The position numbers and the translations under genes were made by a program. 64,000 nt of DNA from an uncultured Clostridia bacterium. GTDB lineage: Bacteria; Bacillota; Clostridia; Lachnospirales; CAG-274. The notes under the pieces are model-generated. The model was not told the origin of the DNA and searched no databases. It worked only from the letters and a program-made list of their open reading frames with translations. The stretch spans positions 186,001-250,000 of the forward strand of contig CALWLD010000001.1 of assembly GCA_944381435.1 (NCBI GenBank), written 5' to 3'. Each line of letters starts with the position of its first letter. Position 1 is the first letter of the stretch. Below are positions 18,731 to 26,125 of this stretch, in pieces.

Positions 18731-19315
18731 TTGGAAATAGGCAATAAAATATTAATATCTTATAATAATACTAGCTTAGTATCTTTTATAGAAGATGTAT
18801 TAGAAGAAGATAAAATCTTAATACAAAAGCCTTATTTCTATAAAGATGAAACCTTATTTAATATAGAAAATAGCTACAACGCTACAATATTAACAAAAGA
18901 ACATATAATTAGTTGTTTGATTAGCATTGATAAGGAAATAGTAACTAATAGAAGAAAATACTATTTGATAAATATTTTAAAACAAGAAAAACAGGAAAAT
19001 CAAAAAAGAAAATATGAAAGGCTTTTTTGTAATTTACCTCATAAAATATATTTATTAGACAAGCATAAACAAGATGAAATAAATGTTATAATAAAAGATA
19101 TTAGCTTAGGAGGCATTAGGCTATTAACTAATGCAGAAATAAGCAAAAATATAACCTTAAAAATATGTTTAGATAATGGGGAGTTTTTGGCTGATGGAGA
19201 AATTGTACAATGTCAATATTATCCAAAGGCAAATTTTAAAAATCAATATAGAATAAAATTTAATAACACATATAATGAGGAGTTACTTAAAAATTATTTT
19301 GAAAATATAAATTGA
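18731..19315 (+). CDS. PilZ-domain c-di-GMP receptor (YcgR/YpfA-like flagellar brake)
   Basis: 194 residues from a TTG start at 18731. A GTG at 18722 is in frame, but it lies inside the ribosome site GAGGTGG, so TTG is preferred. N-terminal half resembles the YcgR N-domain; the C-terminal PilZ domain has the basic motif (KRKYERLF) and DISLGGIRLL, the (D/N)-x-S-x-x-G motif that binds c-di-GMP. YcgR-type proteins slow motors in response to c-di-GMP. Its place between flhG and cheD, where Bacillus has cheB-cheA-cheW-cheC, supports a motility role. Confidence 0.85.
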   Translation: MEIGNKILISYNNTSLVSFIEDVLEEDKILIQKPYFYKDETLFNIENSYNATILTKEHIISCLISIDKEIVTNRRKYYLINILKQEKQENQKRKYERLFCNLPHKIYLLDKHKQDEINVIIKDISLGGIRLLTNAEISKNITLKICLDNGEFLADGEIVQCQYYPKANFKNQYRIKFNNTYNEELLKNYFENIN

Positions 19316-19344
19316 GTTTTACTCTTTAGATAGGGGAATGATTT

Positions 19345-19836
19345 ATGATAAGTTCTGGTTCTTTAATAGTCGGTATGGCAGATATGAATGTTGCTAAAAA
19401 TACAGGGGTTTTGATAACGCTAGGTTTAGGCTCTTGCGTTGGGATTGCTTTATATGACCCTGTTGCAAAGGTTGCAGGCTTGGCACATTCTATGCTACCA
19501 GATAGTAAAGAAATAAAAAATAACACTAATATAGCAAAGTTTGTAGATTTAGCTACAATAAAGCTTACAAAAGATATGATAGCACAAGGAGCTCAACAAA
19601 GCCGTATTGTTGCTAAAATTGCAGGTGGAGCACAAATGTTTGCCTTTGGCTCTACGCAACAAAATATGCGTATAGGTGATAGAAACGTAGAAGCTGCTGA
19701 ACGTATGCTAAAAAGGTTAGGCATAAAAATAATAGCAAAAGATGTAGGAAAAACTTTCGGGAGAACAGTTCATCTTTACGCAGAAAATGGGAAATTTGAA
19801 ATAAAAACTATTGAACACGGAACATACACTATATAA
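19345..19836 (+). CDS. cheD: Chemoreceptor glutamine deamidase CheD
   Basis: 163 residues. Catalytic Cys31 sits in LGLGSCVGIALYD and His48 in GLAHSMLP, matching the CheD cysteine-hydrolase family, followed by KIAGGAQMF and IGDRNVEAA. CheD deamidates receptor glutamines and, in Gram-positives, stimulates CheC-type phosphatases. There is no cheC here; FliY is the only CheC-fold protein in view. Confidence 0.95.
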   Translation: MISSGSLIVGMADMNVAKNTGVLITLGLGSCVGIALYDPVAKVAGLAHSMLPDSKEIKNNTNIAKFVDLATIKLTKDMIAQGAQQSRIVAKIAGGAQMFAFGSTQQNMRIGDRNVEAAERMLKRLGIKIIAKDVGKTFGRTVHLYAENGKFEIKTIEHGTYTI

Positions 19837-19849
19837 AAGGGTGGTATTT

Positions 19850-20137
19850 ATGTTAGAAAAGTTAGGAATAAAAATAACTTTAATCGCAACTTTAATTGTT
19901 ACAATATACGCTTACTTTAATAATGATAACTTCTTAAAAACTTGTTACGCTATCATTACAACAATAGTTGTATTTTACTTTTTAGGAGGATTTATTGAGC
20001 TTTTTTTAAAAAAACAACTAGAAAAAATAGAAGAACAAAAAAATAAAGAACAAAAACAAGATGATGATATAGACTTTCAAGATGATATGGAGTTTATAGA
20101 AGAATTAGAAGAAAAACAAGATATGAACGTACAATAG
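19850..20137 (+). CDS. Small membrane protein with acidic tail, unknown function
   Basis: 95 residues from the ATG at 19850, which has GGGTGG just upstream; a longer frame overlaps cheD and is less likely. Two adjacent membrane segments (about 7-23 and 31-50) are followed by a Glu/Asp/Gln-rich cytoplasmic tail. I do not recognise a family. It lies between cheD and fliA, so a motility role is likely by position only. Confidence 0.7.
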   Translation: MLEKLGIKITLIATLIVTIYAYFNNDNFLKTCYAIITTIVVFYFLGGFIELFLKKQLEKIEEQKNKEQKQDDDIDFQDDMEFIEELEEKQDMNVQ

Positions 20138-20160
20138 CTATAAAAGAGTGGTGAAATATT

Positions 20161-20916
20161 TTGCAAGATATTAAATTATGGGAAGAATACGAAAAAACTA
20201 AAAGCCAAGATATAAAAGAACAAATAATAAATAAATATGCTAACTTGGTTAAAATAGTAGCTGGAAGAATGAATATTTATACTAATTCTCAAATAGAATA
20301 TGAAGACTTAATAGGATATGGAATATTTGGACTTATTGATGCTATAGACAAATTTGACTATAAAAAAGGATATAAATTTGAAACTTATGCATCTCTTAGG
20401 ATAAGAGGAGAAATAATTGATAACATTAGAAAGCTTGATTGGATACCACGTTCCCTTAGGCAAAAAAATAAAATTATAGAAGAAGCTATAGAAAAATTTG
20501 AGCTAGAACAGGGAAAAGCTCCAACAGAAGAAGAATTATCTAAAATTTTAGATATGCCTATAGAACAGGTTAAAGATTATATAAAAAATTATTCACTTTA
20601 TAACTTAATATCTTTAGATAGCTACCTAGAGCAAAATCACGAAAAGCCTGTAGATAGCTTAATAGAAAATGAAAAATATTTGCCAGAAAAAATGCTTCAA
20701 CAAAAAGAAGATAAAAAAATGTTAATAGAGGCTATAAATAGCCTTACTGAGAAACAAAAACAAGTTATAACATTATATTATTACGAAGAGCTTACTTTAA
20801 AAGAAATTAGCAAAATATTATGTGTATCAGAATCTAGAGTTTCTCAAATACATTCTACTTGTATGAAGATATTAAAAAATAAATTAGGAGATAATTATAA
20901 TATATTATATTTATAA
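20161..20916 (+). CDS. fliA: RNA polymerase sigma-28 factor FliA/SigD
   Basis: 251 residues, start TTG with AGAGTGGTGA upstream. Region 2 includes YEDLIGYGIFGLIDAIDKFD and FETYASLRIRGEIIDNIRKL followed by DWIPRSLRQ. Region 3 (APTEEELSKILDM) and region 4 (SLTEKQKQVITLYYYEELTL and the HTH EISKILCVSESRVSQIHS) are complete. It drives flagellin, late chemotaxis and motility genes, which are not in this window. No anti-sigma FlgM is seen here. Confidence 0.94.
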   Translation: MQDIKLWEEYEKTKSQDIKEQIINKYANLVKIVAGRMNIYTNSQIEYEDLIGYGIFGLIDAIDKFDYKKGYKFETYASLRIRGEIIDNIRKLDWIPRSLRQKNKIIEEAIEKFELEQGKAPTEEELSKILDMPIEQVKDYIKNYSLYNLISLDSYLEQNHEKPVDSLIENEKYLPEKMLQQKEDKKMLIEAINSLTEKQKQVITLYYYEELTLKEISKILCVSESRVSQIHSTCMKILKNKLGDNYNILYL

Positions 20917-20940
20917 CCTATTAAGAGAGTAGGAGGTTTT

Positions 20941-22515
20941 ATGAGTAATATTTTAGATAGAATAATATTTAGCCAAGACGGAGTTTATTTTTTAATAGAT
21001 TATGAAAAAGATGACCCTAAAGAAGATATTTTCTATATTATTGATAAATATAATATAGAAGACATAAATCTTTTAGATATAGATAGAAGCATTATAAACA
21101 GGAAAAAATATATTTTTTTAACAAAAGATAAAGCTGTCCTAGATAGAAATGAAAAAATGGACATTATCATTTCTGAAGACAACATAAAAGCAGATGTTAT
21201 CTTTTATCCACCTAAAGATAAAGGGAAGCTTTTAACTAAAATGGAAATAATAAACAAAATAAATGACATAAATATAAAATTTGGATTAGATTTATCTTTT
21301 ATTGATGAATTTTTACAAGATAGAGATTATAGCAAAACATATACCTTAGCTCGGGGGGTATACCCAGAAGAAGGACAAAATGGATTTTTAGAATATGCTA
21401 TTGATATAGAAGAAAAAAAGCCAAAACCTAAAATTTTAGAAGATGGTAGCATTGATTATAAAACATTAAATTTATTTGAAAATGTAAGAAAAGGCACTAT
21501 ATTAGCTATAAAAATAGATGCTATAAGCGGTAAAGATGGTAAAGATATATACGGAAATACTATATATGCTAAACAACCTTTAGAAGCTCCCGATTTACCT
21601 ATGGGGAAAAATACAGAAATATCTGAAGATGGTAAAAGACTTATATCTAGCATAAATGGTTGTGTATTTTACAGAAACAAATTAATAGATGTATTACCTG
21701 TTTTAGAAATAAAATCAGATGTTGATAACAGCATAGGAAATATAGATTTTTTAGGCAGTGTTATTGTACGAGGAAATGTTTTAAATGGATTTACTATAAA
21801 TGCTACAGGTAATGTAGATATATATGGTTGGGTTGAAGGGGCTACCATTATTGCTGAAGGAGATGTATTTATAAAAAAAGGGATACAAGGTGCTGGTAAG
21901 GCTAGCATTGTATCATCTGGTAATGTTACTTTAAATTTTGTTGAAAATGCAACTATAACTGCAGAAAAAAATATAAATGCAAGCTCTATTATGCACGGTA
22001 ACATATACTGTAATGGAGATTTAACAATACTTGGAAAAAGAGGTATAATAGTAGGAGGAAAAACTATTGTTGGAGGGGATTTGTTTGCAAGAGATATAGG
22101 TTCTTCAATGTCTAATAATACAGAAATAACTGTTGGGATAAACCATAAAGTTTTAAGCAAATATGAAGAGCTTGTAAGAACAGTTGAAACTATGACTGAA
22201 AAATATAATTTGCTTCAAAAGATAGTTGATAAATTATCCAAAATAGATATTAACAATTTATCAAAAGAAAAAAGAATTTTGCTTGAAAAATCTATCAAAG
22301 AAAAGTTAGAATTAAAGAAAAAAATATTTAAGTGTAAAAGTGATATACAAAAGCTAGTACCTTTGTTTACCAGTAATAAAGCAAGCTTAAAAGTTAGCCA
22401 TAAATTATACGGAGGAACAAAGATAGTTATAAATAACGCAATTGTATTTATAAAAGAAGATATTGAAAGATGTATATTAAAAAATATAGATGGCAAAATA
22501 AAAATTTTTAAATAA
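20941..22515 (+). CDS. FapA/DUF342 family protein
   Basis: 524 residues. The N-terminal part is variable. The middle (about 120-360) has the DUF342/FapA pattern with repeated Gly-rich beta-turns (VIVRGNVLNGFTINATGNVD, then IYGWVEGATI), predicted to be a right-handed beta-helix. A coiled coil lies at about 405-470. FapA-type proteins are found next to fliA in many Firmicutes, but their biochemical role is unclear; some bind membranes or polymers. RBS AGGAGG 6 bases before ATG. Confidence 0.8.
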   Translation: MSNILDRIIFSQDGVYFLIDYEKDDPKEDIFYIIDKYNIEDINLLDIDRSIINRKKYIFLTKDKAVLDRNEKMDIIISEDNIKADVIFYPPKDKGKLLTKMEIINKINDINIKFGLDLSFIDEFLQDRDYSKTYTLARGVYPEEGQNGFLEYAIDIEEKKPKPKILEDGSIDYKTLNLFENVRKGTILAIKIDAISGKDGKDIYGNTIYAKQPLEAPDLPMGKNTEISEDGKRLISSINGCVFYRNKLIDVLPVLEIKSDVDNSIGNIDFLGSVIVRGNVLNGFTINATGNVDIYGWVEGATIIAEGDVFIKKGIQGAGKASIVSSGNVTLNFVENATITAEKNINASSIMHGNIYCNGDLTILGKRGIIVGGKTIVGGDLFARDIGSSMSNNTEITVGINHKVLSKYEELVRTVETMTEKYNLLQKIVDKLSKIDINNLSKEKRILLEKSIKEKLELKKKIFKCKSDIQKLVPLFTSNKASLKVSHKLYGGTKIVINNAIVFIKEDIERCILKNIDGKIKIFK

Positions 22516-22528
22516 AGAGGTGAGAGCT

Positions 22529-22834
22529 ATGGATATAAGACCAGTAGATGTACAGATGTTTATAAATAAAGCTTCACAAATTAACAGAGGTGAAGATAAT
22601 AACCAAAGAAATATGGACCAAAACCTAATGTTTTCTGAGCATCTTAAAAAAAATGTAGAAACAGAAAATAGAAAAACTATAGAATCTAACAAGGCTAACG
22701 AAGAAAGCATAAATAAAGATGGTAAAGGAAATGGCTCTTCTTATTCTAAAAATAACAACAAGAAAAACAAAGATGATAAAAAGCCGAAAGCCAATAAAAA
22801 TGATGGATTAAGCTTTTTAGATATTAGCATATAG
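22529..22834 (+). CDS. Conserved small hydrophilic protein of the fliA region
   Basis: 101 residues from the ATG at 22529 (AGAGGTGAGAGCT precedes it; an earlier in-frame GTG is inside that ribosome site). MDIRPVDVQMFINKASQINR resembles the start of short proteins next to fliA and FapA genes in Clostridia. The rest is Lys/Asn/Glu-rich and probably disordered, closing with GLSFLDISI. No function known. Confidence 0.65.
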   Translation: MDIRPVDVQMFINKASQINRGEDNNQRNMDQNLMFSEHLKKNVETENRKTIESNKANEESINKDGKGNGSSYSKNNNKKNKDDKKPKANKNDGLSFLDISI

Positions 22835-22845
22835 AGGTAAGGGTT

Positions 22846-23316
22846 ATGGATATTTTTAACTGGGTTTTTATATTAATAATGATATTAGGGTTTATCCTTA
22901 TAATTATATCAATTTTAAAAATAAATAAATATAGCAATGCAACCCCTATATCTAACATAGATAACTCTATAAAACAAATAAAAAATATTATAGACCAAGC
23001 CGACTTGGCTATGGACGATTTAAGCTTAATGTCTGAACAAATATTTGAAAAATTTGATGAAAAACAAAAACAATTATTGTTTTTATACGAAACTATAGAA
23101 AATAAAAAGCCTACCTCTAACAAAATAGATTTTAAAGCAGATGAAAATTTATTAGATAAAAATATTTACAAAAAAAGTGAAAAATTGCACCCTATGGCAG
23201 ATAAAATATTAGAAATGTCAAATCAAAATATGTCTGTTGCAGAAATAGCTAAAGCATTAAATATTGGGCAAGGGGAAGTTGAGTTAATTATTAAGTTTAG
23301 AAGGGATAGTTTATGA
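22846..23316 (+). CDS. DUF6115-like / SwrB-like membrane coiled-coil protein
   Basis: 156 residues: an N-terminal membrane segment (about 5-25), a coiled coil (about 35-90), and a C-terminal HTH-like motif ILEMSNQNMSVAEIAKALNI followed by GQGEVELIIKFRR. Layout and place after sigD match SwrB of Bacillus, which promotes basal-body completion, and the DUF6115 family. Direct homology to SwrB is an inference. The stop overlaps the next gene by 4 bases. Confidence 0.65.
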   Translation: MDIFNWVFILIMILGFILIIISILKINKYSNATPISNIDNSIKQIKNIIDQADLAMDDLSLMSEQIFEKFDEKQKQLLFLYETIENKKPTSNKIDFKADENLLDKNIYKKSEKLHPMADKILEMSNQNMSVAEIAKALNIGQGEVELIIKFRRDSL

Positions 23317-23648
23317 GAGAAAAATATATTTTTTTAATAGGTTTAGGAACAGGGCTAGTTATAACATCTATTTTTTCTCTTTTTTTATATAATATAACAA
23401 AAGAGGATAGCCAGATAAAACCTTCTACAGCTATAGAAATAACTACAGAAGAAACAACAAATACTACCACAGATGTTACTACACAAGAAACTACGCAAAC
23501 TATAAATAATACTATCCAAACAACAAATATAACTGAATCTACAACTCAAATAACTCAAACAACTAATAAAATAGAGCTACAAACAGACAAAGCTTTTGAA
23601 ATAACAACTAATAAATCTTTTGAAATAACAACTAAAAAACAAAATTAA
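23313..23648 (+). CDS. Thr-rich membrane-anchored protein, unknown function
   Basis: 111 residues, ATGA overlap with the upstream gene. One membrane anchor (about 6-28), then an extracytoplasmic tail dominated by Thr, Gln, Glu and Asn with ITT/TTE-type repeats and two near-identical copies of FEITTNK. It is last in the flagellar operon. It looks like a wall-spanning low-complexity stalk. I know no family. Confidence 0.6.
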   Translation: MREKYIFLIGLGTGLVITSIFSLFLYNITKEDSQIKPSTAIEITTEETTNTTTDVTTQETTQTINNTIQTTNITESTTQITQTTNKIELQTDKAFEITTNKSFEITTKKQN

Positions 23649-23674
23649 TCTTAAATTAAGGGATATAATACCTC

Positions 23675-23703
23675 TTTACAAGGACTTAAATATTAGTTAT
23701 ACT
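23675..23703 (+). promoter_or_regulatory. Putative sigma-A promoter of mecA
   Basis: TTTACA (23675-23680), 17-base spacer, TATACT (23698-23703), 42 bases before the mecA ATG. I saw no strong terminator between the flagellar operon and this point. Confidence 0.55.
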
Positions 23704-23745
23704 ATATATAAACTAACTAATTGCAAGATTTAAGGAAGTGATTTA

Positions 23746-24381
23746 ATGAAAATAGAAAAGATAAATGATAATCAAATAAAATTCTTGCTTACTAACGAAG
23801 ATTTGCAAGAAAGAGAAATAAAGCTTTCAGAGCTAGCTCAAGGTTCAGAAAAAGCTCAAGCTTTTTTTAGAGATATAATGACAGAAGCTATGTTAGATTG
23901 TGGCTTTGACGCTACAAACACTCCTCTTATGATAGAGGCTATGCCTGTTACTATGGATACAGTTATGATTATTGTATCTAAAGTTACAAAAGATGTTGAT
24001 ATTGATAAAACTTTATCTTTAACACCTAAAAGCTTAGAAGATAGAAAATATAACATAGGGGATATAAAAATATTTAAAGAAGAAAAAGAAAGCTATGCAT
24101 CAGAAGAAAAAGATATCTATATCTATTCATTCAAAACTTTAGAAGATATCATCAGCTTGGCTAGCAGGCTAGAATACAATGCTTCTAATATGATATATAA
24201 ATATCAAGATAGATATTTCTTAACTTTAGAAAAGCAAGATAGCTTTAATACAAACATAGAAAATGTTATATCAGAATATGGACAAAAGCATATATCTAAT
24301 ATTATATCTAAATGTTATTTAGATGAACACGGTGAAATAATAATAAAAAATGACGCACTTAAAATATTATCTAGCATATAA
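23746..24381 (+). CDS. mecA: MecA-like adaptor protein for ClpCP
   Basis: 211 residues. The N-terminal MKIEKINDNQIKFLLTNEDL followed by acidic and helical sequence, FFRDIMTEAMLDCGFDATNT and the C-terminal alpha/beta domain (IYIYSFKTLEDIISLASRLE) match the MecA/YpbH adaptor family. MecA delivers substrates to ClpC and, in Bacillus, controls competence. No substrate can be named here. Followed by a good terminator. Confidence 0.85.
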   Translation: MKIEKINDNQIKFLLTNEDLQEREIKLSELAQGSEKAQAFFRDIMTEAMLDCGFDATNTPLMIEAMPVTMDTVMIIVSKVTKDVDIDKTLSLTPKSLEDRKYNIGDIKIFKEEKESYASEEKDIYIYSFKTLEDIISLASRLEYNASNMIYKYQDRYFLTLEKQDSFNTNIENVISEYGQKHISNIISKCYLDEHGEIIIKNDALKILSSI

Positions 24382-24385
24382 AGTG

Positions 24386-24420
24386 AAGGTTGTAGGCATA
24401 GCTTACAGCCTTTATTTTAT
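24386..24420 (+). terminator. Intrinsic terminator of mecA
   Basis: Stem AAGGTTGTAGGC / GCTTACAGCCTT with an ATA loop and wobble pairs, followed by TTATTTTAT. Confidence 0.75.
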
Positions 24421-24430
24421 ATATTTTGTA

Positions 24431-24459
24431 TTGACAATAATAATATGTAATGATATTAT
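24431..24459 (+). promoter_or_regulatory. Strong sigma-A promoter of the kinase gene
   Basis: Consensus TTGACA (24431-24436), 17-base spacer, TATTAT (24454-24459), 86 bases before the ATG. Confidence 0.75.
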
Positions 24460-24545
24460 AAATAATGGTGCTTTGTATTAAATAATGTATAAAAAACATA
24501 TATTATTATTAATATTAAATTAATATTGATAATATTGGAGGGAAT

Positions 24546-25652
24546 ATGGATATAAAAAATGAGATAGATATAGCTTTAAAAAGTTTTGAGCTAGAAGGTG
24601 AAATTGTAAAAATAGATAGCCTTAACAAAGGACATATTAATGATACCTTTTGTTTAGAATGCAGACTAGATGATAACACAACAAAAAGATATATCTTACA
24701 AAAAATAAATACTAATATATTTAAAAATACAGATGAACTAATGGAAAATATAGTTAATGTAACATCTTATCTTAAAGATATTATCATAAAAAATGGTGGA
24801 AATCCAGATAGAGAAACATTAAATGTTATAAAAACAAAAGATAATAAAAATTACTGTAGATTAGATAATAACAGCTGTTTTAGAATTTACAAATTTATAG
24901 AAGATGCTACAACATATGATTTAGCAGAAAGTACAGAAGATTTTTATCAAAGTGCAGTTGCATTTGGCAATTTTCAAAGGCTACTTTCAGGATTTCCTGC
25001 TAGTACATTACACGAAACTATACCTAATTTCCATAATACTGCAGATAGGCTTAACAAGTTGAAAGATGCTATAGAAAAAGATGTTGTTGATAGAGTAAAA
25101 GATGTAAAAGAAGAAATAGATTTTGTTTTAAAAAGAGAAAAAGACTGTCATATAATATGTGATTTATTAAAAGATAATATAATACCAGCTAGGGTTACAC
25201 ATAACGACACAAAACTTAACAACATAATGATTGATAACAAAACAAAAAAGGCTATATGTATTGTAGATTTAGATACAGTTATGCCTGGTACAGTTTTAAA
25301 TGATTTTGGTGATTCTATAAGGTTTGGAGCAAGCACTGCTTTAGAAGATGAAAAAGACTTATCTAAGGTAGAATGTAGTATGGAGCTTTTTGAAGCCTAT
25401 ACAAAAGGCTTTATAGAAGGTACCCAAGGTATGCTTACAGAAAAAGAAAAAGAAATGTTACCTATGGGTGCTAAAGTAATAACTTTAGAGTGTGGAATAA
25501 GGTTTTTAACAGATTATCTACAAGGCGATGTTTACTTTAAAACTCACAGAGAAGGACATAACCTAGATAGAGCTAGAACCCAGTTTAAACTTGTTTTAGA
25601 TATGGAAAACAAATGGGAACAGATGATAGAGATAAATAAAAAATATAGTTAA
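24546..25652 (+). CDS. Aminoglycoside-phosphotransferase-fold sugar kinase, NahK-like
   Basis: 368 residues. The catalytic block VTHNDTKLNNIMID (H-x-D-x4-N) and CIVDLDTVMPG (metal-binding DLD) define the APH/choline-kinase fold. DFGDSIRFGASTALEDEKDL and FLTDYLQGDVYF resemble bifidobacterial N-acetylhexosamine 1-kinase (NahK), at nearly the same length. It likely phosphorylates a hexosamine or related sugar at C1, but the substrate is inferred. It stands alone between its own promoter and terminator, without a lacto-N-biose phosphorylase or transporter nearby. Confidence 0.75.
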   Translation: MDIKNEIDIALKSFELEGEIVKIDSLNKGHINDTFCLECRLDDNTTKRYILQKINTNIFKNTDELMENIVNVTSYLKDIIIKNGGNPDRETLNVIKTKDNKNYCRLDNNSCFRIYKFIEDATTYDLAESTEDFYQSAVAFGNFQRLLSGFPASTLHETIPNFHNTADRLNKLKDAIEKDVVDRVKDVKEEIDFVLKREKDCHIICDLLKDNIIPARVTHNDTKLNNIMIDNKTKKAICIVDLDTVMPGTVLNDFGDSIRFGASTALEDEKDLSKVECSMELFEAYTKGFIEGTQGMLTEKEKEMLPMGAKVITLECGIRFLTDYLQGDVYFKTHREGHNLDRARTQFKLVLDMENKWEQMIEINKKYS

Positions 25653-25684
25653 AAAGAGTTGTAAAGGTTTTTACAACTCTTTTT
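25651..25684 (+). terminator. Intrinsic terminator of the kinase gene
   Basis: AAAAAGAGTTGTAAA, GGTT loop, TTTACAACTCTTTTT: a 15-bp stem followed by further T-rich sequence. It begins at the stop codon. The following 246 bases up to the peptide gene are A+T-rich leader with no clear ORF. Confidence 0.85.
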
Positions 25685-25930
25685 AACTATTGTAATTATT
25701 TTTTAATTGAAACTTATAGATTGGCTATTTCTTTAAATTAAAAAAATAGGAATATCTTTTTTGAATATAATGTATTAAAAAAGTTGATTATAAAAATAAT
25801 AAATAAATTTTAATAAAAAGATTGTAACCAAAATTAAATATTATAATAATATATATTAAGGAGCTAAAAAACAAAAGAAATTAAAGAAAAAGATAATATT
25901 AAATATGTTTATTTTAAGGAGGATTTTGAA

Positions 25931-26047
25931 ATGAGTGCTTTTGAAATTGAAAATGAATGCGGTGCAGCAGCACCACTTAATGATAGAGTAAGAGAAGAAT
26001 GTATTATAGCTTTAAAGGTTTACGATTTTTGTAGACAACAACAATGA
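25931..26047 (+). CDS. 38-residue Cys-containing peptide of the KVYD motif type
   Basis: A small gene: MSAFEIENECGAAAPLNDRV then REECIIALKVYDFCRQQQ and TGA. AAGGAGG lies 9 bases before the ATG. The C-I-x4-KVYD-x-C pattern resembles the N-terminal segment of larger clostridial proteins, many thought to be spore-associated, where more sequence usually follows the second Cys. Here the frame closes at once and a weak hairpin plus T-run follows, so it may be a genuine short peptide or a truncated relative. It has three Cys (residues 10, 24, 34). Function unknown. Confidence 0.6.
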   Translation: MSAFEIENECGAAAPLNDRVREECIIALKVYDFCRQQQ

Positions 26048-26050
26048 AAT

Positions 26051-26079
26051 AGCATACAACAATTAAGTTGCTTTTTTTA
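26051..26079 (+). terminator. Weak intrinsic terminator after the 38-residue gene
   Basis: CAAC-AATTAA-GTTG (or an AGC..GCT extended stem with a bulge) followed by CTTTTTTTAT. The T-run is strong and the stem short. Confidence 0.45.
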
Positions 26080-26125
26080 TTTAAATATATTATAATTTTT
26101 ATATAACTCTAAAAGGGGGTAACTT

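Noticed and set aside
18722-19315. GTG start for the PilZ gene at 18722
   Set aside because: The GTG lies inside the GAGGTGG ribosome site; TTG at 18731 has proper spacing.
19811-19849. N-terminal extension of the small membrane protein into cheD
   Set aside because: No ribosome site; the ATG at 19850 has one and starts just before the first membrane segment.
25685-25930. Riboswitch in front of the peptide gene
   Set aside because: I could not find a convincing conserved fold; only A+T-rich sequence is visible.
26048-26095. Read-through of the 38-residue gene into a longer relative
   Set aside because: The sequence after TGA shows no recognisable continuation and contains a T-run hairpin.
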